From: Bacteroidota bacterium
Lineage (GTDB): Bacteria; Bacteroidota; Bacteroidia; Chitinophagales; Chitinophagaceae
DNA: 64,000 nucleotides
Assembly (NCBI GenBank): GCA_018267725.1
Contig: JAFDXY010000006.1
Coordinates: forward strand, 16,015-80,014
Direction: 5' to 3'
The translations under genes were made by a program, and so were the position numbers. This document shows, piece by piece, positions 1 to 9,839 of this stretch (position 1 is its first letter; every line of letters begins with the position of its first letter). Under the pieces are notes generated by a model. It searched no databases. It was given only the letters and a program-made list of their open reading frames with translations, and was not told where the DNA came from.

Positions 1-511
1 CATCATCTAACAAAAACAAAGCACCAACCGGTAATTCGGCTATTGTGTAATAATCTGTTTTAATGTTTTGATTATATTTTCTTAGCACTAATAACAGTTC
101 AGTTTCTCCGTTAGCTGTTGCTGCAGGGTTGATAATACTTTTTTGCAAAGCAACTTCAATATCAGTAGGAAATATTTTTCGTTGTACAAAATCAATCAGC
201 AATTTACTATAACAATTTTTCCATTCTTTTCCATGAGCTTCTACTTTATGTCCGTATTGTTCAAACACAAGCAGGTGTGCCATTTCGTGCAATAGTGTAA
301 TTAAAAATTCGTACTTATTTAAATTGCCGTTTATTGTAATACGATGGTTTTGCCCTGCACGTGCATTACGATAATTTCCTAAAACAGATTTTCTTTTTTG
401 TGTAACTGTTAAATGAACCTTATAATAATTCAAATATTCAACAACCAATTCAAAAGTTTGGTGAGGTAAATAATTAGCCAATGCCTGCATTGGGTGCTCA
501 ATTATTGCCAT
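1..511 (-). CDS. SprT-like zinc metallopeptidase domain protein (partial)
   Basis: Translated from the ATG at 509-511, this frame stays open to the window edge, so the C-terminus is missing. Around residues 75-79 it has the zinc-protease motif HEMAH, followed by a region with a further His (EAHGKEW), as in SprT/Wss1-like domains. The protein is presumably cytosolic, since no signal peptide is visible. Its start overlaps the end of the upstream membrane-protein gene by 14 bases, which suggests co-transcription. The family assignment rests on the HExxH motif and its surroundings; the substrate is unknown. Confidence 0.75.
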   Translation of the reverse strand, partial: MAIIEHPMQALANYLPHQTFELVVEYLNYYKVHLTVTQKRKSVLGNYRNARAGQNHRITINGNLNKYEFLITLLHEMAHLLVFEQYGHKVEAHGKEWKNCYSKLLIDFVQRKIFPTDIEVALQKSIINPAATANGETELLLVLRKYNQNIKTDYYTIAELPVGALFLLDD

Positions 512-902
512 TTTTTTCTTTATTAATTTTTGAGGCAATACTTATTTCAATGAACAAATAAATAAAATACAATGCCATTGAAACTATTATGGCATATACA
601 CTTTTTTCTTTTGCAAATACTAAATAAAAAACTGCAGCTCCACCCAATACAAACATTTTAATTAAAGTGGCACTCATTACATTTCGCAAAATTGCATTAG
701 GATTTTTTTTATCAATTTGTTTGGTGTGTAACAGCAAGCTTATAACACTTAAAAAAAACAATAAAATATTAGCTGTAAAAACAACTAACACATCAATTTT
801 TTTTGCTTGTAATACAGGGTGATACCATAACAACAAACTGTTTACAACAACAAATACAAAAAACAATGGTAATATTTTTTTAGATAGTGATATAGGTTGC
901 AT
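498..902 (-). CDS. Small four-helix membrane protein next to AtpZ
   Basis: A 134-residue protein with about four predicted membrane segments (roughly residues 10-28, 38-60, 75-98, 102-124) and a charged Lys/Asn-rich C-terminus. I do not recognise a named domain with certainty. Its position directly behind an AtpZ/AtpI-type gene matches the hypothetical membrane protein that usually precedes the ATP synthase a subunit in Bacteroidota, so an accessory role for the F0 sector is possible. Here the next gene is an SprT-like protein rather than atpB. Function is inferred only from context. Confidence 0.6.
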   Translation of the reverse strand: MQPISLSKKILPLFFVFVVVNSLLLWYHPVLQAKKIDVLVVFTANILLFFLSVISLLLHTKQIDKKNPNAILRNVMSATLIKMFVLGGAAVFYLVFAKEKSVYAIIVSMALYFIYLFIEISIASKINKEKNGNN

Positions 903-903
903 A

Positions 904-1113
904 TTATTTTTTTTCTGATGTATCTTTTATAGTTTTTACAATCATTCCAATAATTACCAACAAAGGTAAAAGCCAAATAAACAAAGGGAACTTTAGTATA
1001 ATTTTTTTATCCACCCAATAACCTGCATACGCTGCAATTAATAATGCAACCGTTAATTGCGTAGCAAAGCCTGCATAAATTATTAGTAATTCTTTATTAC
1101 TTTTTTCTTTCAT
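904..1113 (-). CDS. atpZ: AtpZ/AtpI family protein
   Basis: A 69-residue protein with two membrane segments separated by a short loop, matching the AtpZ/AtpI family (AGFATQLTVALLIAAYAGYW, then a second hydrophobic stretch and a KTIKD tail). Members help assemble the c-ring of F-type ATP synthase or transport Mg2+ for it. It sits one base from the downstream membrane gene and shares a base with the upstream one, so the three minus-strand genes look like one transcript. No ATP synthase structural gene lies in the visible part. Confidence 0.75.
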   Translation of the reverse strand: MKEKSNKELLIIYAGFATQLTVALLIAAYAGYWVDKKIILKFPLFIWLLPLLVIIGMIVKTIKDTSEKK

Positions 1114-1508
1114 TAATCGTTAGTAGTTTCTTCTTTAGGTACATTTATAACTGTAGTATCTTTTTGTGTAGGTGTAGTGCCTGTTAATACTTTTTTTAAA
1201 GCGTCTAAATATTGGTTTTTATCTTTTATGGCAATTTCTAAAGAATCTGTTCTGTATTTTAATAATTGTAATTCTGTTTTGCTTTGTCTTGAACCATAAC
1301 CCGGAATATAATATTTAAGCGGCGTAAACACAATTAATGCAACTGTTAAACCTACCAATAAAACAAATGTTATGCTCATAGTTACATATACACTTAACCG
1401 CGATAATTTAAACGTAACCACTTCTTCGTAAGTATCATCATTCATTACTACTAAGCGGTAACGATTTCTTAATCTTTTAAGTGTACTGTTGTCTGTTATT
1501 TTATCCAT
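1113..1508 (-). CDS. Membrane-anchored protein resembling the N-terminus of M23 peptidases
   Basis: A 131-residue protein. Residues 10-35 (NRYRLVVMNDDTYEEV) and the single membrane segment at about 40-63, ending in FTPLKYYIPGYG, resemble the N-terminal anchor and coiled-coil start of Bacteroidota M23-type murein hydrolase activators. The peptidase domain is absent: the protein stops after a short Thr-rich tail. It may be a truncated paralogue or a dedicated membrane scaffold. It is divergently transcribed from the sprE/porW-like gene and is the first gene of the minus-strand AtpZ operon. Function is unknown. Confidence 0.55.
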   Translation of the reverse strand: MDKITDNSTLKRLRNRYRLVVMNDDTYEEVVTFKLSRLSVYVTMSITFVLLVGLTVALIVFTPLKYYIPGYGSRQSKTELQLLKYRTDSLEIAIKDKNQYLDALKKVLTGTTPTQKDTTVINVPKEETTND

Positions 1509-1598
1509 GTTGTTAAATACAGTTTAAAGGTAATAAACAAATATTGTTTAAACCTTTTGCAAAGCAAAATAACTGTATTTTTAAGCGGTAAAACAATT

Positions 1599-4481
1599 AT
1601 GCAATTTCTAAAAACGCATTTATACCGGTTTATTATATGCTTACATTGTGTATTAGCATGTTATAATGCATTGGCACAACCAAATACAAGTATTGACCTT
1701 GAAAAATATAAATCCAAAAAGTATCAAGAAAGATTACTTCCTTCAGAAAAAACACCCGAAGGAAAAATACCTGCGGTAAAAAGATTTTTTCAAAACACAT
1801 TTACACATTACAATTATTTTTTTAATGCTAATAATTTATTTAACAATATTATTAGCAAAGCAAAGTTGGTTTATAAAGATGATTACACACAATTACTTTC
1901 TTTTTACAATTATTCTCTTAACACAACTGTAAATAATAAAACAGATATAGATTCAATTATTTACAAAGTAAATGCAGGTATTTTATTGCACGATTTAAGA
2001 AATGATTGGGTTGATGATTTGTATTTATTATTAGGGAAAACTTATTTGGTAAGAAAAAACTTCGATTCTGCTTTTATGGTTTTTCAATATATAAACTACG
2101 TTTACGCACCTAAAGATGAAGGTTACGATTTACCCATAGGAAGCAATGCCAGCAACAATAACGGCGTTTTTTCAATTGCAACAACTGAAAAAAGAAGTTT
2201 AGTTACCAAACCAATTACACGCAACGAAAGTTTATTATGGCAAGTAAGAAATTTAATTGAAATGAATAAACTGCCTGAGGCATCGGGCATATTATCTATT
2301 TTAAGAATTGATCCAAAATTTCCTGCAAGATTAAAATCGAAATTAAACGAACAGTTAGCATATTTATTTTACAACCAACAGAATTACGATAGTGCTGCAC
2401 ATTATTTGCAATTGGCATTACCCGAAGCTGCCGATAGAAATGAAGAAGCAAGATGGCAATTTTTAGCAGGGCAGTTATACAATTTAGCCAACAATAATAA
2501 CGCTGCTATAAAAGCATTTAATAAAGCAGAACAAAAAGCTACTGACCCTTATTTAGAAGTTTTTTCAAGATTAAATGCAGTTACTGTTTTAAATAATGAT
2601 AAAAAAGAAAATGCCATTGAAATTAAATTAAAAGAGTTACAACAAATGGCAAAAAAAGAAAAATACGAAACGTACAGAGATGTTATTTATTATGTAGCTG
2701 CCTTATTTAATTTAAAACAAAACGATAAACACAATGCCATTAATAATTTATTGAAAAGCGCTGCAAACAGTAGTGTAACCAATCTTTCACAAAAACAAAA
2801 AACCTATTTATTGCTTGCAGATATTACTTACGATTCTACTTTATATGCCGATGCTTTTAGATATTATGACAGTGCAAAAACAACAGGAAATTTACCGAAT
2901 GAATACAAAGAAAAATTAACAATTAGGCAACCTGCTTTAAAAATAATAAGTGCAAATATTCAATCTATTCACTTGCAAGATAGTTTGCAAACATTAGCAA
3001 AAATGAGTGATGCAGAAAGAATAGCAGCAGTAAAAAAAATATACAAACAAATTAGAAAAGCACAGGGTTTAAAAGATGATGGAACAGATTTTGGCAACAC
3101 TACTGCAGTTATAGATGATGGTTCATTATTTTTTAATGCCAACAATAAAACAGGAGATTTTTATTTTAATAACGCAGCATTAAAAACGCAGGGAATGCGA
3201 GATTTTAAAGCAAAATGGGGAAACAGACAAAATGTAGATAATTGGCAAAGGCAAGCTGCCATTCAGCAAACCAATACCAACATAAATACTTTTAATGTTA
3301 CCGATGTTGATGATGTTTCAGGCAATAACACTAAACAAGATACAAGCAAAGTTGTAACCTTTGAAGGCCTCATGCTAAATATTCCTTTAAATAAACAAAG
3401 AATAGATGCATCTAACGAAACAATTAATAAAGCATTATTTGAAAATGGAAATTTGTTTAAAGATAAATTAGATGCTTACACTTCTGCCATTAATTGTTAC
3501 GAGCAATTACTTCATCGCTTTCCTTTAAGTAAATATGGAGAAGATGCTATGTTTAATTTATACTATTGTTACACACAACTTCATCAACAAACAAAAGCAG
3601 ATTCAATAAAAAAACTTATCAACCAAACTTATCCCGAAGGTCGCTATACAATAATGTTAAACGTTGGCAACACAGCTAATCAAAAAGCAACTACAGCATA
3701 CGAAAACATATATAATTTATTTATTGAAGGAAAATATAATGAAGCATTAACTCAAAAAAGAATAGCAGACAATACCTTCGGCACAAATTATTGGACGCCA
3801 CAATTACTTTTTATTGAATCTATTTATTACATAAAACAAAACAAAGACAGTTTAGCCATTAATAGTTTGCAAAGTCTTATTACAAAATATCCTACAAATG
3901 CATTGGCAACAAAAGCCAAAACAATGATAGATGTTTTAAGAAGAAGAAAAGAAATTGAAAACTATCTTACCAATTTAAACATCAAAAAAAATATTGATAC
4001 CATTACTTATGTTGCACCTGCAACTACTGTTGTAAAACCTAAAATTGATACTATTACAACAACACCCGTAAATACAACGCCAACAATAAAAAAGAACGAT
4101 TATTCTTATAATGAAAGTGATAAACAATATGCAGTTATTGTATTAAATAAAGTAAGCAACATGTACAGTGTTGAAGCAAAAAATGCTTTTTTTAGATTTA
4201 ACGAATTGCAATACAAAAATGCAGAACCACCAATAGATTTAATAAATATTAACGATGATATAGGTTTAATATTAGTGGGCCCGTTTAATAATGCAGCAAC
4301 AGCTATTAATTATATTGATGTTGTAAAACCTATTGCAGCAACAAGAATTATATCGTGGCTAATTCCACAAAAATATTCGTACCTAATTGTAAGCGAAAAC
4401 AATTTGCAAACAATAAAATCTAAAAAAGATATTTCAACTTATTCATCATTCATTAAAGAAATCATTCCTAATAAATTTTAG
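1599..4481 (+). CDS. sprE: SprE/PorW-like type IX secretion / gliding TPR protein
   Basis: About 960 residues with an N-terminal signal (MQFLKTHLYRFIICLHCVLA) containing a Cys that could act as a lipobox (VLAC). Repeated TPR-like helices follow. The N-terminal block THYNYFFNANNLFNNI and LLSFYNYSLN are typical of the SprE/PorW family, an outer-membrane-associated lipoprotein required for type IX secretion and gliding. The C-terminal 120 residues form a SPOR-like segment after a Thr/Pro linker. I chose the ATG at 1599 because it directly begins the signal peptide; an in-frame TTG 42 bases earlier is less likely. It stands beside AtpZ-type genes, as in other Bacteroidota. Confidence 0.8.
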   Translation: MQFLKTHLYRFIICLHCVLACYNALAQPNTSIDLEKYKSKKYQERLLPSEKTPEGKIPAVKRFFQNTFTHYNYFFNANNLFNNIISKAKLVYKDDYTQLLSFYNYSLNTTVNNKTDIDSIIYKVNAGILLHDLRNDWVDDLYLLLGKTYLVRKNFDSAFMVFQYINYVYAPKDEGYDLPIGSNASNNNGVFSIATTEKRSLVTKPITRNESLLWQVRNLIEMNKLPEASGILSILRIDPKFPARLKSKLNEQLAYLFYNQQNYDSAAHYLQLALPEAADRNEEARWQFLAGQLYNLANNNNAAIKAFNKAEQKATDPYLEVFSRLNAVTVLNNDKKENAIEIKLKELQQMAKKEKYETYRDVIYYVAALFNLKQNDKHNAINNLLKSAANSSVTNLSQKQKTYLLLADITYDSTLYADAFRYYDSAKTTGNLPNEYKEKLTIRQPALKIISANIQSIHLQDSLQTLAKMSDAERIAAVKKIYKQIRKAQGLKDDGTDFGNTTAVIDDGSLFFNANNKTGDFYFNNAALKTQGMRDFKAKWGNRQNVDNWQRQAAIQQTNTNINTFNVTDVDDVSGNNTKQDTSKVVTFEGLMLNIPLNKQRIDASNETINKALFENGNLFKDKLDAYTSAINCYEQLLHRFPLSKYGEDAMFNLYYCYTQLHQQTKADSIKKLINQTYPEGRYTIMLNVGNTANQKATTAYENIYNLFIEGKYNEALTQKRIADNTFGTNYWTPQLLFIESIYYIKQNKDSLAINSLQSLITKYPTNALATKAKTMIDVLRRRKEIENYLTNLNIKKNIDTITYVAPATTVVKPKIDTITTTPVNTTPTIKKNDYSYNESDKQYAVIVLNKVSNMYSVEAKNAFFRFNELQYKNAEPPIDLININDDIGLILVGPFNNAATAINYIDVVKPIAATRIISWLIPQKYSYLIVSENNLQTIKSKKDISTYSSFIKEIIPNKF

Positions 4482-4502
4482 TAAGTCCTATAATTTTGCA
4501 CC

Positions 4503-6938
4503 ATGTCTAAAGCAGTAAAAATATTTTGGAGAGTTTTTTTTATAAGCATTGCATCATTCATTCTTTTCTTGCTTTTATGTAATTGGGGTGTATTTGGCGA
4601 AATGCCATCAATAGAAGATATACAAAATCCGTCTGCATCTTTATCAAGCCAAGTGTATGCACAAGATGGAACTTTAATGGGAAAATATTATTTGGAAGAC
4701 CGCGTAAATGTTGAGTATAAAGATATTAGCAAACATGTTATTAATGCACTCGTTGCTACCGAAGATGAACGTTTTTACGAACACAGCGGAATTGATTTAC
4801 GCTCTTTACTTCGTGCAGTAAAAGGTTTAGGAAGAGATGGTGGGGCCAGCACCATAACCATGCAAACTGCAAAAAATTTATTTACAGATTATAAAAGAAA
4901 TACATTTGTTCGTACCATACAAAAATTTAAAGAAGCCATTATTGCTATTAAATTAGAAAGAAACTTTACAAAAAATGAAATCATTACACTTTATTTAAAC
5001 ACCGTTCCATTTGGAGATAATGTTTACGGCATTCGCAATGCAGCAAAAACTTTCTTTCAAAAAGAACCCGATAGATTAAATGTTGAAGAAGCAGCAGTAT
5101 TAATTGGTATGCTAAAAGCATCGTACACATACAATCCAAGAGTAAATCCTAAAAAAGCATTAGATAGAAGAAACACCGTATTAGACCAAATGGTTCGTAA
5201 TAATTTTTTAAGTGCCGATGAAGCAGCCAAATTAAAAATTAAACCTATTGAACTTAATTATAAAAAGTTAGATGAAACAACTGGTTTAGGCCCATACTTT
5301 AGAATGGTGTTAGGAGAAGAAATGAAAAAATGGTGTAAAGAACATAAAAAAAGTAACGGAGATAATTATGATTTATATAGAGATGGTTTAAAACTATACA
5401 CAACCATTAATCCTAAAATGCAATTTTATGCAGAAGAAGCAGTAGCCAAACACATGAGCTATATGCAACAACTGCTAAACAAACAAGATAATATAAAAAA
5501 AGGAACTGTTTGGAAAGGATACGAAAATGTAATTGAAGCAGCCATTAAAAGTAGCGACCGTTGGCGTAATGCAAAAAAAGATGGAATGAGTGAAAGCGAT
5601 ATTCGCGGAACATTCAACATTCCAACACATATGAAAATTTTTGCATGGAATAATAACCGTGAAAAAGATACGGTAATGACACCTTATGATTCTATAAAAT
5701 ACAGCAGACAAATGATGCAAGCAGGTTTTATGGCTATGGATCCTTTAAGTGGAGAAGTAAGAGCATGGGTTGGCGGTATTGATTTTAAAACTTATAAATA
5801 TGATCACGTTAATTACAATACCAAACGCCAAGTGGGCAGCACCATTAAACCATTACTATATAGTTTAGCTATAGATGAAGCAGGCTTTACACCCAACACA
5901 ATTGTAGAAGATGTGCAACAAAGTTTTGGAGCTTATGGCATGGTGCCGGCAACAAGTAGAAGTTGCTCTGGTGTAAGTATGCCAATGGTTGAAGCCCTTA
6001 CCTACTCTCGCAACTGTGCTACTGCATACATTATGAAACAGTTAGATGGAAAAGGAAACAACGCCGCTAAACGCTTTGTAGATTTTCTTAAAAACAAATG
6101 TGCTTTACAAACTAAAATAGAACCCAATCCATCTATTGCTATTGGTGCATGTGAAATTTCTTTATATGAAATGATGCAAGCTTACACTATGTTTCCTGGA
6201 AGAGGTTTTAATGTTAAGCCTTTATTTCTTACAAGAATTGAAGATAAAAACGGAAACGTTTTAGAAAATTTTGCTCCGCAGAGAAAAGAAGTAATTAGCG
6301 ATGTAAGTGCATACTCGGTAATTAAAATGATGCAAGAAGTTACGGCACGTGGTACTGCAAGAAGAATTTGGGATTATGGTGTGCAAGGTGCTATTGCAGG
6401 CAAAACAGGTACAACCAACGATAATGCTGATGCATGGTTTATGGGTTATACTCCGCAATTGTTAGGTGGTGTTTGGGTTGGTTGCGATGATAGATTTATT
6501 CGCTTTAACAGCGAAGATTATCAAGGGCAAGGTGCAAGAGCTGCTATGCCTATTTGGGGTTATTTCTATGCAAAAGTTTTACAAGATCCTAACCTTTTAG
6601 GTATTGACCCCAAAGCACAATTTGTAAAACCAGATGTAATGCAAAACGATTTAAATTTTGATTTCATAAACGGAACACAACCGCCTCCTGTTGGTCCCGG
6701 AGATGAAGATATGGGCAACGGAACTTCAAAAGATTATTTACCGGGTAATATAAAAACAGAAGATTTAGCACCCGAATCAACTTTACCTGCTAACCCTGTT
6801 AATGATGCTAAGAAAAATAATTTACCAATCGATAATAAACCTAAACAAAATAAACCACCTGCAACGCCACCGCCCGCCAATAAACCTAATGAACAACCTA
6901 AAGCCATTATGCCTAAAAAAACAACCAGAACTAAATAA
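4503..6938 (+). CDS. mrcA: Class A penicillin-binding protein (PBP1A-type)
   Basis: An 811-residue bifunctional peptidoglycan synthase. A membrane anchor (residues 7-26) is followed by a GT51 transglycosylase domain with EDERFYEHSG at 87-96 and GASTITMQTAKNLF. The transpeptidase domain has the three serine motifs STIK (Ser446), SRN (502-504) and KTG (634-636). The C-terminal 100 residues are Pro/Lys/Asn rich and probably lie loosely in the periplasm. The gene starts 21 bases after sprE. A TAATTTTG box (4491-4498) fits a Bacteroidota -7 element, though it is very close to the ATG and no clear -33 is visible. It converges with hscA. Confidence 0.93.
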   Translation: MSKAVKIFWRVFFISIASFILFLLLCNWGVFGEMPSIEDIQNPSASLSSQVYAQDGTLMGKYYLEDRVNVEYKDISKHVINALVATEDERFYEHSGIDLRSLLRAVKGLGRDGGASTITMQTAKNLFTDYKRNTFVRTIQKFKEAIIAIKLERNFTKNEIITLYLNTVPFGDNVYGIRNAAKTFFQKEPDRLNVEEAAVLIGMLKASYTYNPRVNPKKALDRRNTVLDQMVRNNFLSADEAAKLKIKPIELNYKKLDETTGLGPYFRMVLGEEMKKWCKEHKKSNGDNYDLYRDGLKLYTTINPKMQFYAEEAVAKHMSYMQQLLNKQDNIKKGTVWKGYENVIEAAIKSSDRWRNAKKDGMSESDIRGTFNIPTHMKIFAWNNNREKDTVMTPYDSIKYSRQMMQAGFMAMDPLSGEVRAWVGGIDFKTYKYDHVNYNTKRQVGSTIKPLLYSLAIDEAGFTPNTIVEDVQQSFGAYGMVPATSRSCSGVSMPMVEALTYSRNCATAYIMKQLDGKGNNAAKRFVDFLKNKCALQTKIEPNPSIAIGACEISLYEMMQAYTMFPGRGFNVKPLFLTRIEDKNGNVLENFAPQRKEVISDVSAYSVIKMMQEVTARGTARRIWDYGVQGAIAGKTGTTNDNADAWFMGYTPQLLGGVWVGCDDRFIRFNSEDYQGQGARAAMPIWGYFYAKVLQDPNLLGIDPKAQFVKPDVMQNDLNFDFINGTQPPPVGPGDEDMGNGTSKDYLPGNIKTEDLAPESTLPANPVNDAKKNNLPIDNKPKQNKPPATPPPANKPNEQPKAIMPKKTTRTK

Positions 6939-6998
6939 TTATAACATTAAATTATTTAGTAAAAAGAATAATTAAAATAGAATTAATGTAACAAACAA

Positions 6999-8855
6999 TT
7001 ACAATTGCTTTCCTTTTAAAGCCGCTCCTACTGCGGCATCCATAGCACGTTCGGCAAATGGTCGGGTTATTTCATTTAATTCTTCTGTTTTAGTTTGAAT
7101 TAAATTTTTATCATCCATAGTTATGGCTAATTGTAAAGCCTGCATAGCTGCTGCTGTTGCAAGCATTTCATCTTTAGTTATTAAAGTAGTATTCTTAGTT
7201 AAAAAATTTTCTGTGGTTGAAAGTATTTGTTCTCCTTCTGTTTTAGCTTCTACCAATGCACGGGTAGCAATATCATCTTTTGCATGTGTAATACTTTCTA
7301 ACAACATTTTTTCTACATCATCATCCGTTAAACCATACTGAGGTTTTACTTCAATACTTTGTTCAACACCGCTTCTTAATTCTTTTGCTTTTACCATTAA
7401 AATACCATCAGCATTAATTAAAAAACTTACTTCAACTTTTGGTAATCCCGCAGGCATTCCCGGTATATTGGTTAAATTAAATTCGGCAAGTTTTCTGTTA
7501 TCTTTTACCAAATCTCTTTCACCTTGATAAACTGAAATTCGCATACTTCCTTGCCCGTCTTTTTGTGTAGTATATTGCCTTCCAGCTTTTGAAGGAATTT
7601 TAGAATTACGTGGAATTAACACATCCATTAAACCGCCCATTGTTTCAATTCCTAAACTTAACGGCGTAATATCTAATAACAAAAATTCTTTATTATTTCC
7701 TGCCAATATATCTGCCTGAACTGCTGCACCCAAAGCAACTACTTCATCTGGATTAACAGAATCATTTACTTCTTTTCCAAAAAAATTACTTACACTTTGT
7801 TTTACCAACGGCACACGTGTACTACCTCCTACCATTACAACGGTTTCAACATCTGTTGGTTGCAAGCCTGCATCTTTCAAAGCATTTTTACAACATTGCA
7901 AAGTTTGTTCAATAAAAGGTTCAATTAATGCTTCAAATTTTTGTTTGGTAATTGAAAGATTATTTTTATTGAATGATGTTGTAAAATCATTATTAAAACT
8001 TAAATGTTTTTTAGCTTCTTCTGCTTTTAAACGCAAAGTTTGTTTTATTGAATTATTGTTGTTTAAATCTTCATCATTAATTGATAATTCTTCCATCCAA
8101 TATTTTACAATGGCATGGTCAAAATCATCTCCACCTAAATAAGTATTGCCATTGGTGCTTAACACTTCAAAAATTCCGTTATCTATTTTAAGTATAGAAA
8201 TATCAAAAGTTCCGCCGCCTAAATCATATACAGCAATTATTTTTTCTGTTTCTTTTTCTAAACCTAAACCATAAGCTAATGCTGCAGCAGTAGGCTCGTT
8301 CACAATGCGTAAAACATCTAAACCTGCTAATTTACCGGCATCTCTTGTAGCTTGGCGTTGAGCATCGTTAAAATAAGCCGGCACGGTTATAACGGCTTTG
8401 GTAACAGGTGTTTTTAAAATATGTTCGGCTTTTGCTTTTAATTCTTTTAATATGAAAGATGACAATTCAATAGGCGAATAGAATTTATTGCCTACTTGTA
8501 CTTTCACTAATTTTTCATCATCATTATCAATTATTTTATACGTGAAAAAAGAAGCACTTTGTTTAAGGTCGTTATAACTTTTACCCATTAAACGTTTGGC
8601 AGAAAAAATAGTGTTTTGCGGTTCGGTTTCTAAATAATTTTTTGCTTCTTCGCCAACTGTAATATTTGCTGCATCATTAAAATGAATAACACTTGGCACA
8701 AGGCTGCTGCTGTTATGTTCTTTTAATGCAATAGGTTTTTTAGATTCAGGATGAATAATTGCCACCAAACTATTAGTTGTACCTAAATCAATACCCACAA
8801 TCATTTCGGCTTGTTGTAAGCTTCCTGTTGCTATATTAATACCAATTTTTGCCAC
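6999..8855 (-). CDS. hscA: Hsp70-type Fe-S assembly chaperone HscA
   Basis: A 618-residue Hsp70 starting with GTG. It has the ATP-binding signature GIDLGTTNS (21-29), the VYDLGGGTFD phosphate loop, an MVGGSTRVP segment, a substrate-binding domain (LLDITPLSLGIE onward) and a short C-terminal lid. The length and N-terminus match HscA, the chaperone that releases Fe-S clusters from the IscU scaffold, better than the longer DnaK. A [2Fe-2S] ferredoxin (53765) and IscX (60031) elsewhere in the window support an ISC-type system, although iscS and iscU are not seen here. A DnaK paralogue is the main alternative. Confidence 0.8.
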   Translation of the reverse strand: MAKIGINIATGSLQQAEMIVGIDLGTTNSLVAIIHPESKKPIALKEHNSSSLVPSVIHFNDAANITVGEEAKNYLETEPQNTIFSAKRLMGKSYNDLKQSASFFTYKIIDNDDEKLVKVQVGNKFYSPIELSSFILKELKAKAEHILKTPVTKAVITVPAYFNDAQRQATRDAGKLAGLDVLRIVNEPTAAALAYGLGLEKETEKIIAVYDLGGGTFDISILKIDNGIFEVLSTNGNTYLGGDDFDHAIVKYWMEELSINDEDLNNNNSIKQTLRLKAEEAKKHLSFNNDFTTSFNKNNLSITKQKFEALIEPFIEQTLQCCKNALKDAGLQPTDVETVVMVGGSTRVPLVKQSVSNFFGKEVNDSVNPDEVVALGAAVQADILAGNNKEFLLLDITPLSLGIETMGGLMDVLIPRNSKIPSKAGRQYTTQKDGQGSMRISVYQGERDLVKDNRKLAEFNLTNIPGMPAGLPKVEVSFLINADGILMVKAKELRSGVEQSIEVKPQYGLTDDDVEKMLLESITHAKDDIATRALVEAKTEGEQILSTTENFLTKNTTLITKDEMLATAAAMQALQLAITMDDKNLIQTKTEELNEITRPFAERAMDAAVGAALKGKQL

Positions 8856-9015
8856 GCTATTTTCAATTAAAAATTAATAATGAAGAATTAAGAAATTAAA
8901 GTTGCAAAAATAGAAGTTTGCAAGTATAAGCAGTTGCGAAAGAAGAAACTAACTAAAAGCTTATAATAATTTTTTTTTAAAAAAAAGGAGTATATATTCA
9001 CAAAAAATAAATATC

Positions 9016-9423
9016 ATGAAAAAATCATTGATTACTTTTTTAACTATCATCTCCTTAATACAATTTTCTTCTTGCAAACAAAAATCTTCTTTAGATGATT
9101 TGGCTGAAAGAATGTCTAAATCTGAAAAGGTTAAAGAGTTTGTTGGTTATACAATCACCATGGCAAAAGATATTGCCAATTTAAAAAAGGATTCTTCATT
9201 TAATAATCATACTAAAAATTTAGACTCATTGCAAAAAAACGATTCGATGTTTAAAGTATTGATGCAGTCAGATGAATATCGCCAAAACGCAATCAAGATG
9301 GCAATGGAAATACAAGAAGTAAATAAATTATTTCCTGAATTGGCAAAGCTTACCCAAGAAGAAAAAACAAAAGTATTTCAAAAAGTCAGTGCTTTAGTAG
9401 TTAGCAAACAATCCATAAATTAA
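9016..9423 (+). CDS. Small putative lipoprotein, unknown function
   Basis: A 135-residue protein with a hydrophobic signal and a lipobox-like FSSC at residues 18-21, so it is probably a lipoprotein. The mature part is highly charged and helical (many Lys, Glu and Asp) with no recognised domain. It is a single gene flanked by hscA, transcribed away from it, and by the convergent RDD gene, whose stop codon overlaps its own by three to four bases. The A/T-rich upstream region has no confident promoter match. I do not recognise the family. Confidence 0.6.
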   Translation: MKKSLITFLTIISLIQFSSCKQKSSLDDLAERMSKSEKVKEFVGYTITMAKDIANLKKDSSFNNHTKNLDSLQKNDSMFKVLMQSDEYRQNAIKMAMEIQEVNKLFPELAKLTQEEKTKVFQKVSALVVSKQSIN

Positions 9424-9797
9424 ATTTCTACCACTTCCGTTTTGCTTACATAATCGTGTAAAGGCTTGCCTAAAAATGGAATAAAAAACATATCTACAAT
9501 CGTTAGCCTTATTAAACTTCTTATAAAAATTTTTACTATTCCCGCTTTCTTTCCTTGTGTAGTAACTACTTTGCTGTAACTCAATAATTTTCCCACTGTT
9601 CTTCCCGAAAAACTTTCCAATAAAAAATAATACACAAACAAAGCAGCAAAAAATACATAACCAAAATTTATAAATTTTACGCCGTAATAAAATACATACC
9701 ATTGCCTTATTTTATATACTGCATAAGCAATAGCAAATACAACCAAAGTATCAACAATAAAATTTAAAATTCTGGTACCGGTTCCAACAATACGCAT
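9420..9797 (-). CDS. RDD family membrane protein
   Basis: About 125 residues with three hydrophobic segments. The conserved RDD-type residues are visible: an Arg and Asp in the first helix (GTRILNFIVDTLV), SGRTVGKLL in the loop, and a second basic/acidic stretch (RSLIRLTIVDMFF). RDD proteins are small membrane proteins, some of them linked to Na+(K+)/H+ antiport; the substrate here is unknown. I start at the ATG for MRIVGTG (9797) because family members begin near this motif; an ATG three codons upstream is possible. It is divergent from tyrS. Confidence 0.75.
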   Translation of the reverse strand: MRIVGTGTRILNFIVDTLVVFAIAYAVYKIRQWYVFYYGVKFINFGYVFFAALFVYYFLLESFSGRTVGKLLSYSKVVTTQGKKAGIVKIFIRSLIRLTIVDMFFIPFLGKPLHDYVSKTEVVEI

Positions 9798-9839
9798 ACT
9801 ATACAATTTAGAATTAGTTTTGCTGCAAAATTCAGGTAA